From assembly GCF_900105945.1 (NCBI RefSeq), contig NZ_FNSO01000004.1, positions 6,576,001 through 6,640,000 of the forward strand: a stretch of 64,000 bases of DNA, written 5' to 3'. The DNA comes from Amycolatopsis tolypomycina. GTDB lineage: Bacteria; Actinomycetota; Actinomycetes; Mycobacteriales; Pseudonocardiaceae. The position numbers and the translations under genes were made by a program. The notes below the pieces were generated by a model that was not told where the DNA came from, did not search any database, and saw only the letters and a list, made by a program, of their open reading frames with translations. Position 1 is the first letter of the stretch; every line of letters starts with the position of its first letter. Below are positions 54,783-63,120 of this stretch, piece by piece.

Positions 54783-55972
54783 CGGACGGTCACCTCCGTT
54801 CCGCGCAGCGCGGGTCCGATGAGGACGCTGCTCCAGTCCGGGACCTCACCCAGCGCCGGCCGCAGGAGTTCGGCGACGAGCCGGCGTTCACCGAGCGAAT
54901 TCGCGGGCCCGAGGTCACCATCCGCGGCGGCCGCCGCGCCGCCACCGCCGTAGCACTTCGGCCCGCCGGTGGCGTCGAACCGCGGGGTGTCGCGGCCGGG
55001 GACGTACTTCTCGCGTGGGTCCTGCACGGTGAGCGTCACGTGCAGGCCCGGCTCGTTCGTGCCCTTGCCGAGGGCCTTCTCCATCAGCGGCTTGAGCCGG
55101 TTGACCGCGTCGAACAGGCACGGGAACTCCGGCGAGTAGCGTGCCAGCAGCTCCAGCGTCGGCCGGCTCGCCGCCGAGACGCCGATCAGGTTGTCCTTGT
55201 TCTTCCGCAGGAAATCGTTCAGGTGCCCGGTGGCACTGGTGACGCTCGTGTAGAGGTTGCCGAGGTCGGCGCGGGTGTCCACAATGGTCTTCGCGGTGGT
55301 CGACAGGTCGCTCAGCGCCTGCAGGATGTCGGGCGCGGCTCCGGTGTAGACGTCGGCGGTGTTCGCCAGTCCGGTGATGTCGGCCTTGAACTGCGGCATC
55401 AGCGGGTTCAGCTGGGCGAGGAGGTCCTTGAGCTGGACGAAGCTTTCGCCCAGTGGCTTCCCGCGGTTGTCCAGCGCCTGCGAGATCGCCCCGAGTGAGC
55501 TGTTCAGCTTCTGCGGCTGGACCGCGCGCAGCAGCGGCAGGAGGTCGCCGAGCACGCGTTCCAGCTCGATGGCGCCGGCGGAGCGGTCCTGGGTGATCAC
55601 GTCACCGGCCCGGAGTTTCCCGTGGGGACTGTCCGGCAGCACGAGGTTGACGTACCGCTCGCCGAACACCGTCTTGGGCAGCAGCCGCGCGGACACGTTC
55701 CCGGGCAGCTGCCCGATCTTGGCCGGGTCGAGCGCGAGGTCGATCTCGGCGCCCGCGCGCGTGCTGCGCACCGCCCGGACCTCGCCGAACGGGACGCCCT
55801 TGACCTTGACCTCCGCGGTCGGCGCGAGCTGGTTGCCGACGCGGTCCGCCCGCAACGTCACCAGCTCGGCGTCGTCGAAGTCCTTGTCGTAGATGGCCAC
55901 CGCGAGGTAGCCGAGCAGGACGAGCACGCCGAGGAAGGCGACCCCGGCGAGCTGCGTGCGGAAGCGGGTCAT
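54779..55972 (-). CDS. mceA: Mce family protein A
   Basis: 397 residues. N-terminal helix (LAGVAFLGVLVLLGYLAVAI), MCE domain (LVTLRADRVGNQLAPTAEVK, GERYVNLVLP), a long helical stretch, then FPCLFDAVNRLKPLMEKALG and a Gly/Ala-rich tail typical of MceA. The ATG at 55972 overlaps the yrbEB stop (ATGA); the longer open frame upstream is a shadow of yrbEB. Confidence 0.92.
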   Translation of the reverse strand: MTRFRTQLAGVAFLGVLVLLGYLAVAIYDKDFDDAELVTLRADRVGNQLAPTAEVKVKGVPFGEVRAVRSTRAGAEIDLALDPAKIGQLPGNVSARLLPKTVFGERYVNLVLPDSPHGKLRAGDVITQDRSAGAIELERVLGDLLPLLRAVQPQKLNSSLGAISQALDNRGKPLGESFVQLKDLLAQLNPLMPQFKADITGLANTADVYTGAAPDILQALSDLSTTAKTIVDTRADLGNLYTSVTSATGHLNDFLRKNKDNLIGVSAASRPTLELLARYSPEFPCLFDAVNRLKPLMEKALGKGTNEPGLHVTLTVQDPREKYVPGRDTPRFDATGGPKCYGGGGAAAAADGDLGPANSLGERRLVAELLRPALGEVPDWSSVLIGPALRGTEVTVR

Positions 55973-56784
55973 CCGGACACCTTCACCGTGGTCGTCGCGC
56001 CCCAGATGGCCAGCGACAGGAACAGGTCGAGCACGCTGATCAGCACGATCGACGTCCGCACGGCCCGGCCGACCGCAACACCGACCCCGGCCGGCCCGCC
56101 ACTCGCGCGGTAGCCGTAGAAGCAGTGCGTCAGGATCACGCCGACGCTGAAGACGAGCACCTTGCCGAACGACCACAGGACGTCGCCGGGTGGCAGGAAC
56201 AGCGTGAAGTAGTGGTCGTAGGTGCCACCGGACTGGCCGAAGAAGACGACCGTGGTGAGCCGCGAGCCGAGGTAGGAGATCAGCAGGCCGATGACGTACA
56301 GCGGGATGATCGCGACGAACCCGGCGACGATCCGGGTGGTGACCAGGTACGGCATGCTCCGCACGGCCATCACTTCGAGGGCGTCGATCTCTTCGGAGAT
56401 CCGCATCGCGCCCAGCTGCGCGGTGAACCCACTGCCCACAGTGGACGAGAGCGCGAGCCCGGCGACGAGCGGCGCGATCTCGCGCGTGTTGAAGTACGCG
56501 GTCAGGAAGCCGGTCATCGCCGAGATGTTGATCTGGTTCAGCGCGCTGAAGCCCTGCAGGCCCACGGTGACGCCGGTGAACACGCACAGCCCGACCATCA
56601 CGCCGATCGTGCCGCCGATGACCGCGAGCGCGCCGCTGCCGAACGTCACTTCGGCCAGCAGCCGCACGACTTCGCGGAAGTAGCGGGTCACGGCGAGCGG
56701 AATGGCGGCGAGCGCGCGGGCGTAGAAGAGCAGCTGGTCGCCGAGGTCGAACAGCCGGTCGCCGGGTTTGCCGAGGATGGCCAC
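55969..56784 (-). CDS. yrbEB: YrbEB permease of the Mce transporter
   Basis: 271 residues, MlaE-type permease with about five to six membrane helices (e.g. VIGGTIGVMVGLCVFTGVTV; FVAIIPLYVIGLLISYL). The conserved loop ISEEIDALEVMAVRSMPYLV, which contacts the MlaF-like ATPase, is intact. GTG start directly after the yrbEA stop with no gap. The ATPase (MceG/Mkl) is not in this window, as usual. Confidence 0.92.
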   Translation of the reverse strand: MAILGKPGDRLFDLGDQLLFYARALAAIPLAVTRYFREVVRLLAEVTFGSGALAVIGGTIGVMVGLCVFTGVTVGLQGFSALNQINISAMTGFLTAYFNTREIAPLVAGLALSSTVGSGFTAQLGAMRISEEIDALEVMAVRSMPYLVTTRIVAGFVAIIPLYVIGLLISYLGSRLTTVVFFGQSGGTYDHYFTLFLPPGDVLWSFGKVLVFSVGVILTHCFYGYRASGGPAGVGVAVGRAVRTSIVLISVLDLFLSLAIWGATTTVKVSG

Positions 56785-57570
56785 TCAGGTTCCCTTCGCC
56801 GGGACGAGCTGCAGGTACAGCGCGGTGAGCACGGTGTTGACGAAGAACAGCAGCAGGAACGTGATGACGACGGACTGGTTGACGACGTCACCGACGCCCT
56901 TGGGGCCGCCCTTCGGGTTCAGGCCTCGGTAGGCCGCGACGACCCCGGCCAGGTAGCCGAAGATGACGGCCTTGATCGAGCTGACGACGAGGTCGGGCAG
57001 CTGCGCGAGGGCGTTGAAGCTGGCGAGGTACGCGCCGGGCGTCCCACCCTGGACGATCACGGTGAAGAAGTAGCCGCCGAGCACGCCGACCACGCTGACC
57101 AGGCCGTTGAGCAGCACCGACACCCCGACGGCGGCCTGCACGCGCGGCACGACCAGCCGCTGGATCGGCGAGACGCCGAGCACCTCCATCGCGGCGATCT
57201 CTTCGCGGATGCTGCGCGCGCCGAGGTCGGCACAGATGGCGCTGCCGCCCGCGCCGGCGATGATCAGCGTCGTCACGATCGGGCTCGCCTGCTGCACGAC
57301 GGCCAGGACGCTCGCCGCGCCGTTGAACTGCTGCGCGCCGATCTGGCTGGTGAGCGAGCCGAGCTGCAGCGAGATCACCGCGCCGAACGGGATCGACACC
57401 AGGACCGCCGGCGTGATGGACACGCTGGCGATGAACCAGAACTGCTGGACGAACTCCCGCACCTGGTACGGGCGGCGGAGCATGGCGAGCAGGACGTCGA
57501 GGCCCATCGCGCACATCCGGCCGAACTCGCGCAGGCCGTTGGCCGCTCGCTGCTGCACCTGGATCGTCAT
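56785..57570 (-). CDS. yrbEA: YrbEA permease of the Mce transporter
   Basis: 261 residues, MlaE-type permease: FWFIASVSITPAVLVSIPFG, SAICADLGARSIREEIAAME with the conserved EEI coupling loop, and C-terminal helices (VVITFLLLFFVNTVLTALYL). ATG at 57570 overlaps the stop of the secreted protein gene upstream (ATGA), so that gene is part of the same operon. Confidence 0.92.
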   Translation of the reverse strand: MTIQVQQRAANGLREFGRMCAMGLDVLLAMLRRPYQVREFVQQFWFIASVSITPAVLVSIPFGAVISLQLGSLTSQIGAQQFNGAASVLAVVQQASPIVTTLIIAGAGGSAICADLGARSIREEIAAMEVLGVSPIQRLVVPRVQAAVGVSVLLNGLVSVVGVLGGYFFTVIVQGGTPGAYLASFNALAQLPDLVVSSIKAVIFGYLAGVVAAYRGLNPKGGPKGVGDVVNQSVVITFLLLFFVNTVLTALYLQLVPAKGT

Positions 57571-58286
57571 GCCTTGCACCCCGAGCTGAAGCAGCGCAGC
57601 TGGAGGTTCGAGACGAAGGTGTTGCCGGGCCCGGAAACCAGGCCGGTCAGCAGCCGGCTGACGTCCTCGTGCCCGACGCACCCGGCGAACCCCGGGGTGG
57701 TGAAGGTCGAGGTCACCTTCACCGGCGGGGCCGGCAGCGAGATCGGCACCAGCGCCTTGATGGTCACCGCAGCGGGCTGGGCCGTCCGGCAGTTCGGGCC
57801 GACGTCGAGGGGTTTACCGTCCACTTTGACTTCCGAGAGCTTGATGAAGACCTTCGCGGTCACGTCCGTGTCGGCGCAGATGTTCGTCTGGGTGGCCTTG
57901 CAGTCCTTGTCCTTGCCCGTGTGGATGGTGGCCGTGCCGGCGGCGTCGCCGTCCGGGACGATTTCGACCCGGCCGGTGGTGGGCATGAACCGGAACGCGA
58001 CGAAGTAGCCGTTCGCGGGCGGGATGTTCAGCTTCCCGGTGATCGGCACGGTGTTCGTGAGGCCGCCGAGCGCGCCGTCGAAGGTGCCCGGCGGGAAGAC
58101 GATGTCGGACCCGAGCTTGGCCACGTGGCTCGTGGTCGGCTGCTGCGCGTCCCCCAGGGTGAACCCGAACGGGATCTGCGTGGCCTGCTGCTGCGCGGGC
58201 GGGGCCTCGCTGGGCGCGGCCTCCGCCGCGCCCAGCGAGAAAGCCGCCAGCAGCAGCGGCACCGTGATTCGGATCAGCTTCCGCAT
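57567..58286 (-). CDS. Secreted DUF6801-like protein, C-terminal half only, in the mce operon
   Basis: 239 residues with signal peptide (LIRITVPLLLAAFSLGAAEA). The mature protein aligns by eye only with the second half of the larger paralogues: IPFGFTLGDAQQPTTSHVAK, the conserved Cys in GPNCRTAQPAAVTI, and GCVGHEDVSRLLTGLVSGPG near the end, followed by extra Cys (LRCFSSGCKA). ATG at 58286, five bases after the preceding paralogue. Its stop overlaps yrbEA, so it is translationally coupled to the transporter. A role as an envelope partner of the Mce system is inferred from position. Confidence 0.8.
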   Translation of the reverse strand: MRKLIRITVPLLLAAFSLGAAEAAPSEAPPAQQQATQIPFGFTLGDAQQPTTSHVAKLGSDIVFPPGTFDGALGGLTNTVPITGKLNIPPANGYFVAFRFMPTTGRVEIVPDGDAAGTATIHTGKDKDCKATQTNICADTDVTAKVFIKLSEVKVDGKPLDVGPNCRTAQPAAVTIKALVPISLPAPPVKVTSTFTTPGFAGCVGHEDVSRLLTGLVSGPGNTFVSNLQLRCFSSGCKA

Positions 58287-58291
58287 CGAGC

Positions 58292-59851
58292 TCACTTCTT
58301 GGTGAGGGTCACGTCCAGCTTGTTGCCGGGGCCGGAGGTGATGCCGGTGATCAGGCCGGTCAGGAAGCCGCAGCCGGTGAACTGCGGGATGCCGTAGGTC
58401 GCGGTCAGCCTGCCGCCCTTGAGCGGGTCGAAGCCGGGCGCCGAGACGAGCGGCACGTCGGCCGGCTTGACCGTGTGGCACGACTTCGACGACAGGATCG
58501 GGAAGCCGAACACGCGGACCTTGGTGAGCTGGACGTCGACCTGGGCGTTCGCCTTGACCGCGCCGGCGGTGAGGGTGCCGGTGATCGCGCCGACCTGGTC
58601 GAGCTTCACCGTCGCGGACGCCGGGATGAAGCCGAGGACGCGGAAGTGGACGTCCGACTTCGGCAGCGCGAGCTGGGCGCCGAACCTGCCGGAGGCCGCG
58701 TCGAGCTTCGCGTCCAGGGTGCCCGGGCCGAGGGGCAGCGTGGCGTGCAGCTGCTTGAGGACCGACTTGCCCTGCACGGAGTACTTGACCTCGATGCCGC
58801 CGGGCGGGGTGGTCGGGGTTGTCGGCTGGGTGGTCGGGGTCGTGGGCTCGGTCGTCGGGGTCGTCGGTTCCGTGGTGGGCGTGGTCGGTTCCGTGGTGGG
58901 CGTGGTCGGTTCCGTCGTGGGAGTCGTGGGCGTCGTGGGCTCGGTGGTCGGCGTGGTCGGCTCGGTGGTGGGAGTCGTCGGTTCCGTGGTCGGAGTCGTC
59001 GGCTCGGTGGTCGGCGTCGTGGGCGTGGTCGGCTCGGTCGTCGGAGTCGTCGGCTCAGTGGTGGGAGTCGTGGGCTCCGTCGTGGGCGTCGTGGGCTCCG
59101 TGGTCGGAGTCGTCGGCTCGGTGGTGGGGGTCGTCGGCTCCGTGGTCGGCGTGGTCGGTTCCGTCGTGGGCGTCGTCGGCTCGGTGGTGGGCGTCGTCGG
59201 GGTGGTCGGCGTCGTGGGCGTGGTCGTGCCGCCCGCCGGCTTGATCTCGAACGTGCCCAGCTGCTGGTTCTGGCCCGGGACCGCGACGCAGTCCGAGGTG
59301 AACGTGCCGAGGTCGGTCGGCTGGCCGTCCGCGGTGCGCGGGGTCATCGTGGTGCTGAAGTTCCCGACCGTCACCGACGCGGTGCCCGGGCTGGGGAACG
59401 TCACCGCCGGTGCCTTGCCGCTGCTCTTGACGTGGAACGCGCCCGACGGCGGCACCGGCGTCGAGGGGATCGTCAGCGGCAGGTTCAGGTTCAGCGTCTT
59501 GTCGACCGGGTACTTGAGCACGGCCGCGGCCTTCGCCGAGCCGTCCAGCGACGTCGCGCCGACCAGGGCGAGGCCCTCGGTGGCGGTCTCCGGCACGGTG
59601 ACGTCGACGTCGAAGGTGATCGGGGTGGAGGAGGCGCCCGCGACGGCGTTGTCGGGCAGGTTCGTGTCGATCTTCACCGCCAGGACCTGGTCGCCGATCA
59701 GCGGGAACGGGCAGTTGTAGTTCAGCGTCAGGCTCACCGGCGCGGCCTGCGTCGGGCCCGCCCCGACGAGCGCGACGGCCGCCGCGAGCCCGGCGGCGGT
59801 CACGGCGGCCAGGCCGAAGGCGGGCTTTCTCGACTTCCACGAAAACTTCAC
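58292..59851 (-). CDS. Secreted DUF6801-like protein with long TTPTTEP linker, first gene of the mce operon
   Basis: 519 residues. Signal peptide (GLAAAVALVGAGPTQA); N domain (LTLNYNCPFPLIGDQVLAVK); a low-complexity linker of about 140 residues built from the heptad TTPTTEP; C domain (VKYSVQGKSVLKQLH, ending LDVTLTKK). The linker is extended and possibly glycosylated, long enough to cross a thick cell wall. GTG at 59851 with GAGGTGA 6 bases upstream. A promoter lies 36-64 bp upstream. Function unknown; co-transcription with mce genes suggests a role in lipid uptake or envelope anchoring. Confidence 0.82.
   Translation of the reverse strand: MKFSWKSRKPAFGLAAVTAAGLAAAVALVGAGPTQAAPVSLTLNYNCPFPLIGDQVLAVKIDTNLPDNAVAGASSTPITFDVDVTVPETATEGLALVGATSLDGSAKAAAVLKYPVDKTLNLNLPLTIPSTPVPPSGAFHVKSSGKAPAVTFPSPGTASVTVGNFSTTMTPRTADGQPTDLGTFTSDCVAVPGQNQQLGTFEIKPAGGTTTPTTPTTPTTPTTEPTTPTTEPTTPTTEPTTPTTEPTTPTTEPTTPTTEPTTPTTEPTTPTTEPTTPTTPTTEPTTPTTEPTTPTTEPTTPTTEPTTPTTPTTEPTTPTTEPTTPTTEPTTPTTEPTTPTTQPTTPTTPPGGIEVKYSVQGKSVLKQLHATLPLGPGTLDAKLDAASGRFGAQLALPKSDVHFRVLGFIPASATVKLDQVGAITGTLTAGAVKANAQVDVQLTKVRVFGFPILSSKSCHTVKPADVPLVSAPGFDPLKGGRLTATYGIPQFTGCGFLTGLITGITSGPGNKLDVTLTKK
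58800..59228. repeat. 21-bp-period coding repeat (TTPTTEP)
   Basis: Roughly 17 heptad units, most with synonymous differences between copies, which lowers but does not remove the chance of slippage; three units are extended by an extra TTP. Confidence 0.9.
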
Positions 59852-59886
59852 GGGTCGTCACCTCGGGAAATGGGGGAATTTCAGCA

Positions 59887-59915
59887 AAGCTACCTCCGTG
59901 TTTCCGGGCGAACAA
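59887..59915 (-). promoter_or_regulatory. Promoter of the mce operon
   Basis: On the minus strand -35 TTGTTC (59915-59910), 17-bp spacer, -10 TAGCTT (59892-59887). The start codon is at 59851, after a GAGGTGA ribosome-binding site. Confidence 0.55.
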
Positions 59916-59930
59916 CCCGCGTTCCATTCT

Positions 59931-60022
59931 TTGTCACCCGCGGGAGATCAGCCACGTCAGGAAGAGTCACGCAGGTCAGCGCTTGTCACGCACGTGCGAT
60001 CCGATTCCACGGAATTTGTCAC
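59931..60022. promoter_or_regulatory. Cluster of TTGTCAC words upstream of the mce operon
   Basis: TTGTCAC at 59931-59937, 59983-59989 and 60016-60022, GTCACGC at 59966-59972, and ACGCACGTGC at 59988-59997. They lie just upstream of the mce promoter and before the divergent ABC genes, where an activator or repressor would bind. The 251-bp gap has no gene. Confidence 0.45.
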
Positions 60023-60102
60023 TTACCCGGCGAATGGCGGCGTTCTTCTTGATCAGGACGGCAGCTCCCGATACCTTTTCCGGGGCAAGGAAAGGAGCGG
60101 CC

Positions 60103-61032
60103 ATGTCCCAGCCGGTCATCGCCGTGACGGACCTCGCGAAGCAGTACGGCGAAGTCACCGCGCTCGCCGGGATCAGCCTCACCGTCGCCCGCGGCGCGGT
60201 GCTGGCGGTCCTCGGCCACAACGGCGCCGGGAAGACCACGTTGATCGACATCCTCAGCACGCGCGTGCGGCCGAGCGCGGGCACCGCCCGGGTCTGCGGC
60301 TACGACGTCGTGCAGCGCGGCCGCGCGGTCCGGCGGCGGATCGGGGTGACCGGGCAGTTCGCCGCGGTCGACGACACGCTGTCCGGCCGCGGCAACCTCG
60401 TGCTGATCGCCCGGCTGCTGGGCGCCCGGCCGCGGCAGGCGCTCGCCAGGGCCACCGAGCTGATCGCCGCGTTCGGCCTCGAAGACGCGGCCGACCGCCC
60501 GGCCGGGACGTATTCCGGCGGGATGCGGCGGCGGCTGGACCTGGCCGCGGGCCTCGTCGGCGCCCCGCAGGTGCTGTTCCTCGACGAGCCGACGACCGGG
60601 CTCGACCCGGTGAGCCGGGCCGGGCTGTGGGCGGTCGTCGAGGACCTCGCCGCGCGCGGCACCACGGTCGTGCTCACCACCCAGTACCTCGAGGAAGCCG
60701 ACCGGCTGGCAGACCACGTCGTCGTCCTCGGCTTCGGGCACATCACGGTGTCGGGGACGCCGGCGCAGCTGAAGGCCCGGCTCGGCAGCCGCACGGCGAC
60801 GCTGACGTTCGGCACCGAGCTGGCGTTGCAGCGCGCGGTGCACGCGCTGGCGCGCCTGGGTCTCGCGCCCGGCCGGGCCGCGCTGGTGCTCACCGTGCCG
60901 TTGTCCGGCCCGGCCGACATCCCGGTGGTCGTCCGCGCGCTCGACGCGGCGGGCGCGCCGCTGCGCGACCTGACGGTGACCGAGCCGACGCTCGACGACG
61001 TCTACCTGTCCCTGCACCGGACGGCGTCATGA
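60103..61032 (+). CDS. DrrA-like ABC exporter ATP-binding protein
   Basis: 309 residues. Walker A GHNGAGKT (38-45), signature YSGGMRRRLD, Walker B VLFLDEPTTGLD, switch His region replaced by TTQYLEEADRLAD, and the C-terminal DrrA-type domain ending TEPTLDDVYLSL. ATG at 60103 with AAAGGAG 5 bases upstream. Coupled to the permease by an ATGA overlap. Exports an unknown hydrophobic compound; DrrAB systems handle drugs or cell-wall lipids. Divergent to the mce operon. Confidence 0.9.
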   Translation: MSQPVIAVTDLAKQYGEVTALAGISLTVARGAVLAVLGHNGAGKTTLIDILSTRVRPSAGTARVCGYDVVQRGRAVRRRIGVTGQFAAVDDTLSGRGNLVLIARLLGARPRQALARATELIAAFGLEDAADRPAGTYSGGMRRRLDLAAGLVGAPQVLFLDEPTTGLDPVSRAGLWAVVEDLAARGTTVVLTTQYLEEADRLADHVVVLGFGHITVSGTPAQLKARLGSRTATLTFGTELALQRAVHALARLGLAPGRAALVLTVPLSGPADIPVVVRALDAAGAPLRDLTVTEPTLDDVYLSLHRTAS

Positions 61033-61877
61033 CACGGTTTGGAATGTCACAGTCCCGGCACCGCGCGGCCGTCACCGCGCTCGGCGACCCCGCGGCCTGG
61101 CCGGAGCCCGGTTTCTGGACGCAGGTCCGCGTCCTGACCGCGCGTTCCCTGCGCACGGCGTTCGGCGACCGCCGGCTGGTCTTCTTCGGACTGCTCCAGC
61201 CGGTGGTGCTGCTGTTGCTGTTCAGCCAGGTGTTCAGCGGCGTCGGCGCGCTGCCGGGGGTTGCGGCGTACCAGGGTTACGTGAACTTCCTGGTGCCGGC
61301 CACGCTGGTCAACATCGCGATGACAACGGCGATGAGCTCGGGAGCGGGCCTGCTGGCGGAGATCTACGGCGGCTTCACCGGACGGCTGCGCTGCCTGCCG
61401 ATCTCGCTGTTCTCGGTCCTGGTGGCCCGCACACTGGCGGACGCGGCACGGCTGGGCGTCCAGCTGGTGGTGACGGCCGTGGCGAGCGTGGTCTTCCTGG
61501 GTTTCCGCCCGGCGGGCGGAGTGGCGGGCCTGGGCATGGCGCTGGTGGTGACGCTGGTGGTCGGCTGGTGCCTGAGCTGGGTGTTCGTGGCGATCACGAC
61601 ATGGCTGCGCAAGGCGGAAACCCTGCAGGCGGCCTCGTTCGTGGTGATGTTCCCGCTGATGTTCTCGTCGAGCGCGTACATGCCACTGGACACGATGCCG
61701 ACGTGGGTCCGCGCGGTCTCGGCGGTGAACCCGCTGACGTACGCGATCGACGCAACCCGCGCACTGGCCCTGGCCCGCCCCCTCGGCTGGTCCCTCCCGG
61801 TGGCCCTCCTGATCGCGGCCGCAGCCGCCGCAGCAGGCTCCTTCTGGGCGGCCCGAACCTTCCGCGCCCACCCGTGA
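61029..61877 (+). CDS. DrrB-like ABC-2 permease
   Basis: 282 residues with six membrane helices (e.g. LVFFGLLQPVVLLLLFSQVF; LVVTAVASVVFLGF; VVMFPLMFSSSAYMPLDTMP). VSAVNPLTYAIDATRAL is the typical ABC-2 family motif near the C terminus. Partner of the ATPase encoded just before. The TGA stop lies inside the left end of a palindromic repeat. Confidence 0.9.
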   Translation: MTRFGMSQSRHRAAVTALGDPAAWPEPGFWTQVRVLTARSLRTAFGDRRLVFFGLLQPVVLLLLFSQVFSGVGALPGVAAYQGYVNFLVPATLVNIAMTTAMSSGAGLLAEIYGGFTGRLRCLPISLFSVLVARTLADAARLGVQLVVTAVASVVFLGFRPAGGVAGLGMALVVTLVVGWCLSWVFVAITTWLRKAETLQAASFVVMFPLMFSSSAYMPLDTMPTWVRAVSAVNPLTYAIDATRALALARPLGWSLPVALLIAAAAAAAGSFWAARTFRAHP

Positions 61878-62021
61878 TCAGAACGCCAACTCGCGTGATT
61901 GAAGGGTCAACTCGCGTGATTGAAGGGTCGACACGGCCCCGGCCGCCGCCCACGCCGTGTCGACCCTCTGATCACGCGTGTCGACTCTCCAATCACGCGT
62001 GTCGACCTCTCGATCACGGGT
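61870..62021. repeat. Composite palindrome, AATCACGCGTGTCGACC family, second copy
   Basis: Outer ends ACCCGTGATC (61870-61879) and GATCACGGGT (62012-62021) and a centre with 14-bp perfect arms AGGGTCGACACGGC (61924-61937) and its inverse (61954-61967). In between are repeated GCGTGATTGAAGGGTC and AATCACGCGTGTCGACC words. It fills the gap between convergent genes, and both stop codons lie within it. Confidence 0.85.
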
Positions 62022-63120
62022 TGGCCAGGGACTCCAGGCGGGTTGCGGCCTCTTCCGCGCCGCCCGCGGCCTCGAACGACTCGCGGATCCGCGCCGCCCC
62101 GTCCGCGAAGTCCGGAGCCGACTCGATCGCCGTGCGGATGTCCGCCGCCTTCGCGCGGTCGAACCGGAGCCGGACTCCCGCGCCCGCCGCCACCACTTGC
62201 TGGGCCAGCATCGACTGGTCGTCCCGGATCGGGGCCACCACCAGCGGTACCCCCGCCGCCAGTGCTTCGCACACCGTGTTGTGGCCGCCGTGGCAGACGA
62301 CCACCGATGCCCGCGCGAACACCGCCACCTGCGGGATCCGCCTGGCCAGCCCGACGGTTCCGCTCACCAGCGCCCCGGACGGATCCACCACCAGGCCCTG
62401 GACCGCGGGCATCGCCGCCAGGGCGTCGAGGCTCTCGGCCAGGAACCGCCCGCCCGCAGCGGCATTCGACGTCCCCAGGGTGACCACGACCAGCGGCCGA
62501 TCGTCCACAGGGGACCACTCGCCGGCCGCGGGAGCCGGCACCGGCCCGACATACGCCACCGGCCACCGGGAGTCCCCGGCCAGCGCCCGGGTCGTGAACG
62601 CCAGCACCAGGTGCGGCGAAAACCGCAGGTCACCGACCACCACGCCGTGCCGGGCCCGCAGCCCCGCCTGCAGCTGCGCGACCCAGGACGCGATCTTGGG
62701 CAGCGCCCCCAGCGGGTCGGCCAGCTCGGTGGACGTCGACGCCGAGGTCGCCCACGGCAGGCCACACCGCGCAGCCACCAGTGCCCCCGCCATCGCCTGC
62801 TGGTCGACGACCACGACGTCCGGCGCGAACGCCGTCACGGCCGCGGCCACGCCCGGCACCATCGCGTCGGCCAGCGGCACCAGGTACGACTCCCACAGGT
62901 ACTTCAGCGCGGCGAACCCGCGCAGCCCCGGCGGGCGCAGGGCCACCGCGAACGGGCCCGAATCCCCAGCCGGGAACACGCGGCCGGAGACCAAAGTGGA
63001 CAGTTCCGGGCACGGACCGCACCAGGCGACGGAGTGACCCCGCCGCACCAACGCGGCCGCCACCCCGCGCAGCGGCGCCACGTGCCCGGCCAGCGGTGGC
63101 ACGACCAGCAGGAACCTCAC
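62014..63120 (-). CDS. GT1-family (MGT-type) glycosyltransferase
   Basis: 368 residues. N-terminal VVPPLAGHVAPLRGVAAALV with the His of the GT1 acceptor site, and the C-terminal nucleotide-sugar motif VVVCHGGHNTVCEALAAG followed by PIRDDQ. Such enzymes move a sugar from a nucleotide sugar to a lipid or natural product. GTG at 63120 overlaps the hydrolase stop (GTGA). The frame extends upstream only as a shadow. Its stop lies in the repeat. With the ACP and hydrolase it suggests a small biosynthetic operon. Confidence 0.85.
   Translation of the reverse strand: MRFLLVVPPLAGHVAPLRGVAAALVRRGHSVAWCGPCPELSTLVSGRVFPAGDSGPFAVALRPPGLRGFAALKYLWESYLVPLADAMVPGVAAAVTAFAPDVVVVDQQAMAGALVAARCGLPWATSASTSTELADPLGALPKIASWVAQLQAGLRARHGVVVGDLRFSPHLVLAFTTRALAGDSRWPVAYVGPVPAPAAGEWSPVDDRPLVVVTLGTSNAAAGGRFLAESLDALAAMPAVQGLVVDPSGALVSGTVGLARRIPQVAVFARASVVVCHGGHNTVCEALAAGVPLVVAPIRDDQSMLAQQVVAAGAGVRLRFDRAKAADIRTAIESAPDFADGAARIRESFEAAGGAEEAATRLESLANP

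Noticed and set aside
58800..59228. Repeats that could look like a CRISPR array
   Set aside because: The 21-bp period is in frame with a Thr/Pro/Glu linker, has no unique spacers and no cas genes nearby.
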